This document shows, in pieces, positions 24,447-37,683 of a DNA stretch of 64,000 bases (position 1 is the first letter of the stretch; every line of letters starts with the position of its first letter). Made by a program: the position numbers and the translations under genes. The notes under the pieces are model-generated. The model was not told the DNA's origin. It saw only the letters and a program-made list of their open reading frames with translations, and did not search any database. Source of the DNA: Ichthyophthirius multifiliis (taxonomy: Eukaryota > Ciliophora > Oligohymenophorea > Hymenostomatida). The DNA lies in NCBI RefSeq assembly GCF_000220395.1, contig NW_004087725.1, positions 1 to 64,000 of the forward strand, written 5' to 3'.

Positions 24447-25000
24447 AAAATTAAATTATATATATATTATATATTATATATCATATCATTATATATATAA
24501 AAATCTTGCTAAATTTTATATTTTTTGGTTAAAATAACTTGATTAAGGCAATTAGTTTTACAATTGGAATTATGAATCAATTTTAAATTATAATTTATAT
24601 TAATTATTTTTTTCATATGTATTAGTAATTAATTTTTCTTTATCTTCTTTATGTCCTTTACATAAAGAATTTGCTTTTAATAAATCAAATAATGAGCGTT
24701 ATTAATTTTTAGTTTATAAAATTATATATATTATTCTCAATAAATATAATTAATAAATTAAATTGTTTAATGAAATTTTTATTTTATAGATAAATGACTT
24801 TTTTTTATATTTTATGAAAAATATATAGTATCGTTATTTTAATTGAAATAAATTTTAAGATTTATTTGTTAATAATAATAATTTAAAATGTCTATTTATT
24901 ATAATTATTATACTTTGATATAAATAACTATATTTATATATTAAAAAATATAATATAATTTATTTTTATATTTTTAAAATATTTATTATATTATTTTTCT

Positions 25001-26662
25001 TCAAGCATCTCTATATGGACAATCAATCTATTCATTATTATTAATTTTAGTTTATAAATAAACTTCATAACATTCTAAATGCACTTCATGTCTATTGCAA
25101 ACAAATTTAGTAATTGGTTTAATATCTAAAGATTCCATACAAATAGGACAAACATTGATTTCTTCTTCAGTTAGTTTTGAACTTCTGTTTTTTAATATTG
25201 AAATTTTTATTTTCCTTAATTAATATATATTTTTAAGTTTAATATAATATTCTTTAGATTTATAGAAAAGATATTAAGGTAATATGAAGAATATAAACTT
25301 TAGAAAAATAAAAAATGTATTAATAATAAATTTGATTATTTATTAATAATTATTTAATATTGCTCCTATAATTAATAAAATTAATATTACTAATAAAAAA
25401 AATAATATATTCATTCGAAAATATATCTATTTTTTTATTTAAATTAATAAAAAAAGATGTATAAAATTTAAAACTATAAATATTTACTAACTATTAACAA
25501 ATATCTAAATAATAATTAAAACAAGAATTAATACACTTTGAACAAATTTCGCATTCGAATTATTTTTGATTATCCTTTAATTTACATAGATTAACATATT
25601 ATCCAAATATTTCTAATTGCCCATTTATTTCATTATATTTTGATAATATTATAGTAGATCTTTATTCAATAATATTATATATAACATATTATATATTATA
25701 ACCTTTAAGTTTATTGTTTATACATAAAACAAGTTAATTATTATTTTCTCCAATATTAACTAAATAATTTTCACTTATTTTAAAATAAAATACTTAAAAT
25801 TCATTATAGATAGTATAATAAACATCTTTTTATTCAGCTAAAATTATTTTTAATTAAAAATCATCAAAATTTTAAAACAAAGTGAAGTTTTAGATATATT
25901 ATTATTGTTGTTATTAAAATGTAGTTTTATCAATTAAATACAATTAAAAACCACATTTTATTAATAATTTATTATCAAGGAATTAATCGAAATCAATATT
26001 TTATTTACATTCATTTAAAATAGAAAAATTAAAAATTAAAAATTTATATTCAAATGTATTAAATTCTATCTTACGATATTATATATAACTAGTATTTTTT
26101 CTCTAATTAAAAAGAATTTAATATTCTTATTTAATGAATTAACCTCAGTATGTTAAATTTATAAAAAATTGAGATCAATTTATTAAAGAAATTACTATTT
26201 TTATTCATATAATAATGTTTTATTTAAAAAAAAATGTATATCTTCCTAAAAATTGAGATATATAATATCCTCTATTATTTATAATTTCTATATTGGTTAT
26301 TCTTTTATTTAGAATCTATATAATATTTCTAATTGATTGTTTGCTTTATTTGTTTCCATTATTTGAAAATAATCATTTTTTCCTATTGTACTGTATTTTT
26401 ATTTAGTATTTATGCATCCTGTGATTTTTTGGTTTATATTTTCACTTTTTGGAAATTCAAAATCTCTTATTTTATATTATTAATGGTGATTATTTTCTGT
26501 TACTTCTTCTATAAGTAAATTTTTATTTACATAAACTAATGTTTAATAATAATCTGAATATACATATAATTCATTTTCAAGGCTTTTTATTGATAAACAT
26601 GTTATTAATGTTTAGATTTATATAAAGGAGATAAATATTTAAAATAATTATTATTTTATCAT
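25001..26662 (-). CDS. Membrane-anchored RING-finger protein (probable E3 ligase)
   Basis: ATG at 26662-26660 is followed by a signal-peptide-like stretch (LFQIFISFIQIQTLITCLS). A lumenal/extracellular region of about 370 residues follows, with a few Cys (FECEICSKCINSC) just before a hydrophobic segment (ILFFLLVILILLIIGAIL) and a second one (FIFLKFIFFILPQYLFY). The C-terminus is a RING domain: CPIC, later CNRHEVHLEC, then CPYRDA at the very end. Spacing fits RING-H2, except that the last zinc ligand expected after CPY is Arg. One intron at 25427-25487 joins in frame. The frame changes once, at a run of five T near the start of SILFNQRKNTSY. By domain order this resembles transmembrane RING ligases that ubiquitinate membrane cargo; substrate unknown. 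Confidence 0.7.
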
Positions 26663-28366
26663 TATTTATAATATGTAAAAATCATATATTTATTTTTTTA
26701 ATTAATTATAAAATAAAAAATTTATTTTATTTTTAAAATTTATTTTAAACTAAAAATATTAATTAAGCTTGAATAGGAATGTGATTCGTTTAAAATAAAA
26801 AAGTAATTTATTTTAATAAGTGAGATAAATAATAAATATGATACCCATATGACTTATATTTAAATATTGTTTTTTTAATTATTAAATATTTAACTATTAT
26901 TTTATTGTTTTTTAAAATATTTTTTATAAATTAAATAAAACAATTTTAATAAAAAACATAATGTATTTTTTTTAATTTTAATTATTTCTAAAATTTTATT
27001 GTAATCTATATTTATTTTTAAATTATACAAAAAAAATAGTTATTTAATCAATAATAATATATATATTTTAAAGTATATATTATTCAAATATTAATTAAGT
27101 ATTAGCTATTTATAATATATTTTTTTGAAGAAAATATTTAAAGAATTAGCATATTTAATTTTAAAATTTATTAGTTTATAAATGTATTTCTTTTCATCCT
27201 TTTTTCTACCTTTTATTCAAGTAGTTTTTATTATCAAAAAATATTCATGATATAATTTTGAGTTAAATAAATTCTTAGTATCAATATAAAAATTTTTATT
27301 TACATAAATTATTTATTTAATTTACTTTGTTTTTATTTGGATTTTAAAAGATTTAAATTTAATTTATTTTTTTAAAAATAAATATGAATTGTAATTAGGT
27401 TAAATTTAAGTAATTTTAATCCTTTAAATTTAGAAAATAGTAAATATGATATGCAAACAAGATAAGAAAAAATACTAAATAAAAAAAAATATATATTTAA
27501 CAATAACATATATATAAATTATATTCCCATTTTCTGATTTTATTAATTTAAATTTATTATTTAATTAAACAAAAATATATTAATATGTATGGAATTATAT
27601 ATATAATAACGGTGATTATGTTTATTTAATTAAAGCTTTTGAAGACTTCTATGCGATGATTGTTTTTATATTGTAAAAAGAGGCGAGTTTTATTTCTTTA
27701 ATTTTTATAATTATAGGAAAATTTAAATAGTGTGTATTTTTGATATTAAAATATTAAGAAGATAAATTTCATATCTATAACATATTTAATAATTTAGATT
27801 TTTTTTATTAAAAATATATATATAAATAAATATATTTATATATAAAGATATATATATATAAATATATATTTAATAAATATATATATATTTATTAAACACA
27901 CAATTAGACTATTAAAAATAAATATTTAGTTTATTTATTCAATCTTATAATATTTGAAATAATATTTATTTTATACAATATAATTTAAGCTTTATTTGTT
28001 TTGTATTTAAAATTAACTTTGAAATCAAATACATTTTTCGATGCATATTCTATAATTTTTTTAATAAAATCTAAAATACAATAAATAATATAATCTTAAA
28101 AAATTAAAAATAACATATAACAAATAATTATTTACTTAATAAAAAAATATAATTATTATGAAAACTTTTCATATACAAAAATGAAGAAAAAAAAAACATT
28201 CCTAATTTTAATAAGTTTAAATAATTTATAAAAAAACAACTACAACATGAAAAAAAAAGCATAAGCAGCATAAAAAAATATAAACTTATAAAATAGCCGA
28301 ATATTAAATAAGTTTAAATAAAAAAAGGTTTTGAAAAAAAAATACTTTCTTTCATTTAAAAGATAA
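26663..28366. other. A/T-rich spacer with one weak coding patch
   Basis: About 1.7 kb upstream of the RING gene and downstream of RPL8. Around 27610-27800 the plus strand reads VYLIKAFEDFYAMIVFILQK, richer in charged residues than the rest, and could be a gene fragment. No start or end is evident. Nested TA/TAA palindromes lie near 27820-27890. Confidence 0.4.
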
Positions 28367-29265
28367 TCAAACACCACCAGCAGCAGCAGATTTCATAGCG
28401 ATTTTTCTTTTTGACCACCTCTAATAAGACCAGTTCTTCTGGCACCTCTTAAACCAACCTTTTGACCAGGGCAAGACTACTTAGAAACAGTAGAAGGATG
28501 ACCAATATGTTATTAGTTACCACCACCATGAGGATGGTCTACGGGGTTCATTGCTACACCTCTAACCTTAGGCCAATTTTTTCTCTTTTTAGCATATTTA
28601 TGGAACTAGTTACCGGCTTTCAATATAGGTTTATCAGTTCTACCACCTCCAGCTACTACTCCAATTGTAGCTCTGCAATCTCCATTGATAGTTTTTCTAC
28701 ATCCGGAAGGTAATCTGATTCTGGTCTTACTTCCATCTTCTGAATGTCCAATAATAGTTGCGTATGTTCCAGAAGCTCTTGAGTAAGCACCTCTGTCTCC
28801 GACTTTTTCTTCCACATTACATACAACTGTACCTTCTGGGATTTTATTTATTGGGAGTACATTTCCTACGGAAATACCTGCTTTCAAACCACAGTAAACG
28901 TATTATCCACTGTATTATCCTTCAGCAGCAATGAAATATTCTTTGTTATGTTTGTATCTATAGGGATCTTTGAAATCAACTTTAACCAAAGGACTTTATA
29001 TTTTTTATTAGATTAATTAATTTTTTTTTTTTTTTTTTACGCTCCTCTACCAGGTTCATGTAAAATTTCTCTAACACAACCTCTAATGTAACTATTTTAA
29101 ATTTTTTTGTACTTATTATATATATTATATATATAAAAATATGAACCCTTATCTTTCAGCAAAATCATATACTCTGTATTAGGCAGGAGCAATTCTTCCA
29201 CTTTTGTGTGCTTTGAAAACACCATTTGCACGTCCTTTTCTTTAGGCTCTGATAACTTTACCCAT
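28367..29265 (-). CDS. RPL8: 60S ribosomal protein L8 (uL2)
   Basis: uL2 sits at the peptidyl-transferase centre of the large subunit. Three minus-strand exons run from ATG 29265-29263: [19 protein letters not shown], then after intron 29092-29146 [19 protein letters not shown], then after intron 28994-29040 the remainder. Hallmarks are [43 protein letters not shown], and the invariant [13 protein letters not shown] loop. Length about 262 residues fits the family. As written the frame closes at TGA 28395-28393, but adding the base that seems absent from the T-run 28402-28406 gives the more natural tail [13 protein letters not shown] ending at TGA 28369-28367. GC content is clearly higher than in neighbours, typical of a highly expressed gene. 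Confidence 0.97.
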
Positions 29266-30120
29266 TTTTTTATTTTTTTATTTATATTTTTTTTATTTAT
29301 TTTTAGTTTTAATTTTTGATTTATTATATAATTTTTCTTTATATATGTATTTTTTAGTTTTTTTTTTTTTTAATATTTTTTATACTTTTTTGTTGTTGTT
29401 GTTTTTTTATTTTTTTATTTTTTCATATAAAATCTTTTTATTTTATTTTTCCCTTCTAAAAAATTATTTAATTTTACCTTGTAACTATGAAATTATTTTT
29501 ATTCTTTAATTTTTTTATATAATTTAAAATTTTTAAAATATTTCAATTTTTTTTAATATGAAATAATGAATATAATAATTTATTTATAAAATAATATAAT
29601 ATTTACTATACTATTTTTTCTTTATTTTAAAGAGAAATATAAAAATTTTATTTCGATAAATAATAGATCTAATAAATTATATATTATAATATTTTATATT
29701 TTTAGAAATAAAATATTATTAATTATTTAAAAATTATTATTAATATATATATATATATTTATTTTTAATAAATATTAGATATAAAAAAGTGCTTTAATTT
29801 ATCATTAAATTATATTAATCAGTATTTCTATTAAAAAATATTTTTATTTTTAATAAATAAAATTAAAACATATATAATTAAAATAATTTAAATAAACATT
29901 TTAAGTATAAATTAAATTATTATAAAAAAATAAATAGAAATATTTATTATATTAAATAAAAATATCCATATTTTTTTAATTACTTACTTATATATATATA
30001 TATATATAATCAATAGATTATATTAAATATTAATATTAAAATTTACCTATAATTATTTAATTTCGCTTGCGTTTTATTAACTATTTTAATAATATAATTT
30101 AAAAAAAATAAGTATAAATA
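29266..30120. other. Divergent intergenic spacer
   Basis: Roughly 850 bp between the start of RPL8 (-) and the start of a membrane-protein gene (+). It contains T-runs near the RPL8 start and TA tracts (29740-29760; 29988-30008). It should contain both promoters; no motif can be singled out. Confidence 0.5.
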
Positions 30121-32443
30121 ATGAATTCTTATAAAAATAATTGTTAAAAAATATTGCCTATAACTATATTATTGTATTGTTTCTTATATTGTATATAATG
30201 TGAGAATATTAAATCGTTTTTTTTTCAAAATAAAACTTTTTAAGAATAAAGACTTCCTTTTTTAGAAAAAGAAATATAAAACTATTGCTAATAAATAATT
30301 AACATATAAAATTAAAACTAATAATTATAAGACAAATATTTTACAGGTAATAGCAATATATTACAAAATGAGAAAATAAACAATAAAGAAACTAAATAAA
30401 CCATATTTATTTATTTGATTAATGATTCAAATTATAATATTTAAAATTAAATTAATTTAAAGTATGAAGATAATACCAAATTTAAAATGATCGAATAAAA
30501 AATAATAAAATTTTAATGTTAAAGCGAAAACAAATAATAATTCTAACTTTTTTATGAAAAATTATAATAAACAGTATAACCCAATATTTTAAAATAAAAT
30601 ATAATTTTGGAACAATATTTATAATAAAATTAATCTATTAATAAAAGACATTTAAATGAAGAATAATATAATAGTATTGAAATTACACAAAAGTTGACAA
30701 AATTTGGATATGAGATATTATTTCATTTTGAATAAAGTTTAATATCTGCATCGAACATTTAAAATTAAATACATATATAAATTTCTTATATTTAGTAATA
30801 TTCATATACATCAACTTATTTTGAAAAAGAAAAGAATTTGTTAATAAAAGTAGTGCTTAATTAAAATTGTAAAAAATAAAAAATAACATTGACTCTTGAT
30901 TAAAGTTTCATTGAGTTAAATAAATTGTAAAAAAAAGTTTATTCTTTTAATCTAGACACATATGTGATATTAAATGAAAGATAAATTCATTTAGCTAATA
31001 CTATTAAAATTATGTCAAAAATATTTGTATTTTTTACTTTTCTAACTCTTCTTTTTATGACTTTCTTTGGAAAATTTTATAAATTATACGCTTGCATTGA
31101 TACTATTTCTTATTTATATTTCCTTTCTTAAACTTCTATTAGATTTCCTATTAATGTATTATTATATTTTGAATAATTAAATAATTTCGAACTACCTTTT
31201 TTAAATTAATTATTTAATTCTGTATTTGATAATAAATATAAATACATTAAAATAATATTTTTAATTTTTATTTTTTCAATAATATACTTATTAATTGACA
31301 AATTCGTATATAAAAGAAAAAAATACGCCTATTTCGCATTTAACATAATTTACGTAAGCTTTATTTATATAATTTATTATTCCTCTGAATTTAATATATA
31401 TTTGAGTTTATTAAGTATATTTAAATTTATTATATTACTTGGTTTAATTTTTAGATATAGAAGAGCAGGAGTATAAACCGGATTATAATAAAATCTGTAT
31501 GTAATAGCTGTAAATGGAATTTTAAATTAAAAATAAAATAGGTAGACTAAATATAGTTAATTTTGTCATTTATTATAATTTTCGAGAAAAATAGTATTTG
31601 TATTGTTTTTGGTTTTTTTTAAATAACATTATTATTTGATGTTATCCTTAATGATTTTTTATAATCTTTTTTTATTAAGTATTTAGCCTATATTATGCCT
31701 TTTATTCTTTTCTTTTAAAATATTCTTAATGCTATTACTGAATTTTTGTTAATGGTTGTTTTTTGCATTTCCTTTTATTATTTAAATGATCCCCAAGAAT
31801 AAAATGAATAATCTAGAATTAATGTAGGATGGATTATTATTGGATTTGTTGCTATATTGTTTATTATTTAATAAATTCATATATGCGGAGAAATTATATT
31901 TATTTTTAAAAGCTTTGGATTTTTTAAAAATTATTTTAATAATTAAAAAATTTTAAATAACTAAATGAAGAGAAAAAATCTGAAAATCACAAAAATTAAG
32001 ATTATGTTTAAAATGAAATTGATGACTCAAATAAAAATCATGGCAAAGTTTAAAATCAAAATGGATAAAAAGATTAATAATAAGAATAATAAAACTTTTT
32101 GAAAATAGAAAAACTATAATAAGGTGAATAAGAAAAATTAGAGGTTTCAGATAATAAATAAGAAAATTATGAATAAATAGAAAATAAAAGTTAAAAAATA
32201 CAAATAAAAAATATTTATAAAAAAAAAAAAATAGGAAATGACGATTAATTTGAATAACTTAAGCTAGATATAAAAGTAGCAGCTAATTTTAATAGCCCAA
32301 GTCTTGAATTCTAAGTAAATTAAGAAAATTAATAAAAATCAATTTTTTCTTCTCCTAATTTATTAATACAGGATAAATAAAATTAATTATTAATTCCGGT
32401 TAATTAAAGATAAAAATCAATATTATTACCAGAAGGATAATGA
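30121..32443 (+). CDS. Secretory multi-pass membrane protein with Q/N-rich cytosolic tail
   Basis: ATG 30121 starts a clear signal peptide (KILPITILLYCFLYCIQC). A lumenal part of about 280 residues follows. Then come roughly seven or eight hydrophobic segments, starting IFVFFTFLTLLFMTFFG and including YLYFLSQTSIRFPINVLL, IIFLIFIFSIIYLLI, IIYVSFIYIIYYSS and VGWIIIGFVAILFII. The tail of about 150 residues is hydrophilic (NEEKKSENHKNQDYVQNE; SPSLEFQ; QKSILLPEG), ending at TGA 32441-32443. The layout matches a large ciliate family of surface proteins with a Cys-rich ectodomain and a conserved membrane module, though the ectodomain here has few Cys. The frame changes near 31780 and 31950, each at a short homopolymer. 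The family assignment is tentative and the function is unknown. Confidence 0.65.
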
Positions 32444-32456
32444 AATAAAACATAAA

Positions 32457-32460
<4 letters not shown>

Positions 32461-32522
<62 letters not shown>
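32461..32522. repeat. (TA)n microsatellite
   Basis: About 30 uninterrupted TA units immediately downstream of the membrane-protein gene. Confidence 0.95.
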
Positions 32523-32527
<5 letters not shown>

Positions 32528-33138
32528 TATTTATAATCATTTTTTTTTTATTATTAAAATTAAACATAATAATATTAAATATTCAATAAATTAATAATAA
32601 TAAACACATTTTAAATAAAAACTCAAATTTATTAATTTAGACAATAATTATTATAATTATTATTTTTACATTTTTATTATATATATTAAAAAAAAAGTAT
32701 TTTATTTTTAAATTTATATAATTTTATAAATTTCAAATAATAATCTCTTATATATCTTATTAATTATTTAAAATAACTATTGTTTATTTTTTTTATATAT
32801 TCTATTAAAATTATTATTAGTTTTATTATAATTATTTATTTATATCTAAATTTGTTATTTATAATATTTTTTCAAGTAATACTTAAGAATTTTCATTTTT
32901 ATTTATTTTATTATATAAAAATAAAGGGAAAATAATACTTAAAGATTTTTTATTTATTAATGATGAAAATTCTTATTCTTATTTTTTATAATTATTAAAT
33001 ATAAATTAAAAATAAATACCTTTTATTTAAACTCCTTATCTTAAATTAGATTTATTTATAGTGCTTTAATTCAATTTTGAATTAGAAAATTTTAATGTCT
33101 TGATTGGTGTCTAATTATATTCATTATATAAAGATTTG
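32523..33138. other. A/T spacer between convergent genes
   Basis: About 600 bp with no supported gene. A minus-strand patch near 32880-33120 (EKFNVLIGVQLYSLYKDL-like on one frame) is weakly coding-like but has no defined ends. Confidence 0.3.
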
Positions 33139-34580
33139 TCAGTTTAATATATTTTTTTTACTTTTCAAAAAAATATAAATAAATTATAAATGAATATAAT
33201 AAAAAATATATAGAAAAAAGAAACAAACAATATAAATTATTATATAATTATATTTCTATTTTTTAATTTTTAAATTACATAAATTTTATATATTACGTTT
33301 TTAAAGGGTTATAGCTGTACTTTCATAATTATCTAATGCGTATTTTTTATCAGGAGTTTTAAATTCATGTTTATCTTAATTAATTTAGAGAACAGGTTCT
33401 CCTTCTTCTAAATTTTGAATATTTACTTCTTCTTTTACTAATAAATTATGTTTAATATTTTTTTATTTTGGAGGTTCTAAATCATTTTCTCTATTAAGAA
33501 TTTTCAATTTTCTTTTAATAGTAGAATTCCAATGATTTTTTATCGCATTATCAGTTCTTCCGGGTAAATATTTAGTAATAAATGCCCATTTATTACCAAA
33601 TCTATAAAAAATGCAAAATTAAATATATATTATTTAAATAAATAAAAAAACATACTTTTTATGTGCTTCTATAATTTCTAGTCTTCTTCTTCTGTCCATC
33701 TATCTTTTAATATCTGGATTAAGATGATTATGCCATCTTTCTCTACATTGTTTCCTATTCTCCCAGGTAGATGTTTAGCTATAGCACTCCAATTTTTAGG
33801 TCCCTATTACATGACTAGTTTAGTAACTATTTCGTCTTCTTCTTTTGTCCAAGGGCCTTTTACAAGGGAAGGATTAAGTACTTTTTACCATCTATGCAGA
33901 CATTAAACATTACTTCTTTCGAGAAAATAACTAGCAATTTTTTTCCAGTTTTTTGCTCCTAATTAATTTACGAGCTATTTTAATAAATTATCTTCTTCGG
34001 GAGTCCACCATCTTTTTGCACAGTTTTTTTCAGTGGAGGAATATTTAAATTGAATTTTATTGTTTATTTTATTTTAATCGATTTCTTATATGCTTTTGCT
34101 TTTTTACAAATTATTTGATTGTATTGATGATATTTCGCTTTCATCTTTTTGTTGTTACTCTTCTATTTCTTCTGATGAAAATTCATCATCTTCATCATCT
34201 TCATCATTTTCATCATCTTCATCATCAAAATATTCGTTTTTGTTTTCTTTTTAGTCTTATTTTTTCATTTTTGTTTATCCTGATAAATCGAAATTTTATT
34301 AAACTAATGCTTATAATAAAGATTAGTATATTATGTTATTTTGTATTGTATTTTTAATATTTAATAAATCAGATTTTGGATTTTAAATTTAGCTTAATAA
34401 TTAAGCTAGTTAAGTTGGGTCTAATTAGGGTGTTAATATATTATTTTTTTATTGCTTTTTGGGTTAAGGCTTGTTTTATGACTAATATTAAGCATGGTTT
34501 TGGTATTATTTTTCTTAGTAAATTTAAGTGTAGTCGTTATTATTGGTAGGAATTTCTTCGATTTTAGGTTTTATTTACAT
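33139..34580 (-). CDS. Three-repeat (R1R2R3) Myb DNA-binding protein
   Basis: ATG lies at 34580-34578. A Gln/Asn-rich N-terminus contains TPQLDPTQLAQLLSQIQNP, then an acidic run ([17 protein letters not shown]). Three Myb repeats follow: [19 protein letters not shown]...[34 protein letters not shown]...[24 protein letters not shown]...[24 protein letters not shown]. The tryptophan spacing is canonical, so it should bind the c-Myb-type AAC-G element as a nuclear regulator. One intron, 33602-33655, splits repeat 3. At least two or three frame changes occur within repeats 2-3 (around 33760-33690), some needing more than one base. The C-terminal end is uncertain: coding character fades about 33290, and the first in-frame TGA is 33141-33139. 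Confidence 0.88.
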
Positions 34581-35033
34581 TTTTTTTATTTTAAATTCCT
34601 TCTACTTTTTTTGTTTTACTTTAGTTTTTTAGAATTTTTTTGTTTCTTAATTTTTTTTATTTATTTATTTTACTTTATACGTTTGTTTCTGTTTTTTCCT
34701 ATTATTTTGAATTAATTTTTTACAGGATTAACTTTTAGATTATTATATATTTATATTAATATATTATTTTTTTGAAATTAATAAAAATAATATATTTTTT
34801 CCCATAAAATTAAAATTTATTAATATTAAAAATAAAAGGTATAATAAAATTAATTATATATTGTTTATTAATGAATATATATATATATATATATATATTT
34901 AGATTTAATAAAATAAATATAAATATTTGACATTATAATTGATTAATAAATAAAAATAATATTCTTATTTTGAAATAATAGAGAAAAAAAAAAAGTAAAA
35001 AAAAATATATATAAAATTAAATAAAAATAAAAT
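34581..35033. other. A/T-rich spacer
   Basis: About 450 bp between two minus-strand genes, including a TA tract (34874-34900). No gene is supported. Confidence 0.5.
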
Positions 35034-36231
35034 TCATTCAGGTTGTTTAATTTTTGAAATTTATTACAATTTGATTTTATCAAACTGATTAATTAACAAT
35101 TTATCTATACTATCAGCTTTTATGTTATTCATTCTAACTGGTTTATTAAATAACATTTTGAATAATTCCTGAAATATTAATATTTTATTTTTAATCAATA
35201 TTACCTTAATTTGCATTAATTGGTTAAGATCTTCCGTTTGGGATAAACTAAATATTTTATAAAGATGACTAAATACTTCTTTAATTAGTATTGTTAAAAT
35301 TAATATTTATATTATTATTAGAAGTATTAAAGATTTATTATTGTAATAATTATTAAATTTAAGGGTTTGATTAACCTTAATTAATTAAATAGCTTATTAA
35401 TTATTCTTATTATTATAATTGCTATTATAATAAATCCGATTAATCTGAAAAGGATTTTGATTTTTACTTTTAAAATATTTTTTTTGAAGAAACTTAATTT
35501 TAAAGATCTTAATTTTATTAGATTTAATTTATAATATTTAACTATTATTATATTTATTATTATTAATCTACTGAATATAATATTACATTTTATTATTAAA
35601 ATAATTCTTGTAATTTAGGATTTTAAATAAGTTTATTTTCTTAAATTTATTAGTTTACTTAATTATTTTATAACATATTAATTTATTAAAGATTATTAAC
35701 ATTTTAAACTTTCTATTACTATTGATTTTGTAAGAATAACTTATTTTATAATTAGAACATTTAATTTTATTTAATTTATGGCGAACTAATATTATTATTA
35801 AATTATAAGAAAAGTTAATTATTTTAAAATAAATTATTCAAAATTTACTATTATTAAATTTATTATTATGATTATAATTAAGGATTAAACTCATTAAATA
35901 ATAGATTTTATTATAATAAATTTTCATTATAAAATAAAGGCTTTTCTGCTTAATTAAATAGTTATGACGAAAATTATTATTTTTATTAAAGAAAATAATT
36001 AAAAAATTGATAATCTTATAAAATGTATTAAAGTAATTATTAATTTTATTATAATTATTATGAGTTTTATTATTAGTATTAATTTTATTATTGTTATAAT
36101 AATAATTATATATATTATTAAGTTTTTTATTATTTTTAATTATCATTTAATTATTATAAATAAATTAAATATTAATCTATTAATTACTTCTAATATTGTG
36201 TTTTTTCTTTCTATTTTATATCTAAATTCAT
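35034..36231 (-). CDS. Glutamine-rich (prion-like) protein with short C-terminal domain
   Basis: ATG is at 36231-36229 and TGA at 35036-35034. The first 300 residues are extremely Gln/Asn/Leu-rich (for example QLNDNQKQQKTQQYIQLLLQ and LLQQNLLFNEFNPQLQSQQQ), with most Gln encoded by TAA. A poorer-Gln C-terminus of about 75 residues looks folded: LIKEVFSHLYKIFSLSQTED, LNQLMQIKELFKMLFNKPV, NIKADSIDKLL. A short intron, 35169-35204, interrupts it. A frame change lies near 35285-35310, at the junction of the Asn-rich and folded parts. Such Q-rich proteins are often transcription or RNA-granule factors, but the family is not recognised. The long uninterrupted reassigned-codon frame is itself good evidence that this is a gene. 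Confidence 0.65.
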
Positions 36232-36468
36232 ATTTTTTTAAATATTTTAAAAAAGTTCATTATTTAAATTTTATTATTAATATATATTTATATTCAAACT
36301 TTAAAATATAAATATTACTTTATTTATTTATATTTTTTTTATTTTACTTATTAAATTAATTATTTATGCTCAATTAGCTTTTATCGCTTATACTTTCACT
36401 TTTCTATTTTTTTTTTATTTTTATTTTTATTTTTATTTTTTATTATTATTTTTATTTAATATATAATT

Positions 36469-37683
36469 TCATGTTTTTACTTATAATTTATTTTTTAATA
36501 TATCACAAATTTAACTTTATTAACTTTCGAATTAAATATAATCTTCATTTTTTATTTCATTTGCTGATTTACTTCTTTATCTAAGAATTTTTTTTTTATT
36601 TTGTTTTGATAAATTATGTTCAGATTGTTAAAATATATTTTTATTTTTAGAGATTTTCTCATCTTTCTAATTATCTTATTTTATATTAAATTTATTTATA
36701 AATATTTGATTTTTTTTTTAATTAAAAATAACATAAAATAAAAATAATATTTATGTTTTTTTTTTTTTTTTATATAACTATTTTAATAAAATATTAATAT
36801 ATTTTTTATTTTACTTTCTAAAAAGTAAATTTTAAAAATAATTTTATTTTATTTTTTTATAAATATTCATAATATTTTTTTTTAATTAATTTAAAATAAA
36901 TTAATATAAATTATTGATTTTTTATATTTTACCTAAATCTTCGTTTTTTACTATTATTTATATATTATTATCACAATTCTAACTTTCTTAATTTTAGCAC
37001 TCTAGAATTTAATAAGTACATCCTTTTTTTTCTAGTTATATTATCTTTTCTTTGTTTTTTTTTTATTATTTTTTTTTATTTTGCTATTTATAAGATTTTT
37101 AATCAGTATTTTTTTCATTTACTTATTTTTTTTCTTTTTAAGGCAAAGGAAATTCTCCATATATGACATTCCAAATACTAAAAAAATCCTTAAACACATA
37201 TTTTGCATTCGGAACTACCCAATGTACATAAAGAAGTAAGCACAAAATCCTTTTTCTTACTAAAGTTTTCCATTACTCAACATTCTTTTAATTTCCTATA
37301 TCATTTTATATTAAAGAAAGTAATAATTCTAAATATTATTTTTCCTTCGAGAATTCTCTTATTTTCTCTTCATAAGCATTTAGTAAATTTATATATTTAA
37401 CATTTTAGTTTTTATCTAAGTTTTATTCTATTTAAAACCTTAGTTATCTTTTACTTATACAATCAGTTTGTTTTATTATTATACTACTTACGTGATTTTC
37501 AAGAAAATAATTCATTAAAGTGTCTTATAATTATTTGTTTGCACTTTTCATACTTTTTTTTAATATATTCTCAGTTAAATTTATAAAGTCTTTTAATATT
37601 GGTTATATGTATTAATTTATTACACCTAATTATTCAGAGTTCAATTTTAACGGCTCTTAATTTGGTTAGATTAATTACTCCAT
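36469..37683 (-). CDS. Hypothetical helical protein
   Basis: ATG at 37683-37681 opens a frame of about 250 codons down to about 36932. It has a helical N-terminus (PILKDFINLTENILKKSMKS), a coiled segment (NAYEEKIREFSKEKQYLELL), and a hydrophobic stretch (RILCLLLYVHWVVPNAKYVF), then a Lys/Gln-rich part. A good 5' splice site (GGTAAAAT) is at 36932. A second coding patch at 36469-36700 (RSKSANEIKNEDYIQFES) ends at TGA 36471-36469 and is probably the last exon, though the exact splice acceptor is unclear. Around 37180-37260 an alternative frame reads LGSSECKICVQ, hinting at a frame change inside a Cys-containing motif. No family is recognised. Confidence 0.45.

Noticed and set aside
28462-28887. 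Plus-strand open frame across the RPL8 gene
   Set aside because: It is the antisense shadow of the uL2 coding sequence, whose minus-strand translation is strongly conserved.
35838-36311. Asn-rich minus-strand and Ile-rich plus-strand frames
   Set aside because: Both are other-frame shadows of the glutamine-rich gene, in which TAA codons encode Gln.
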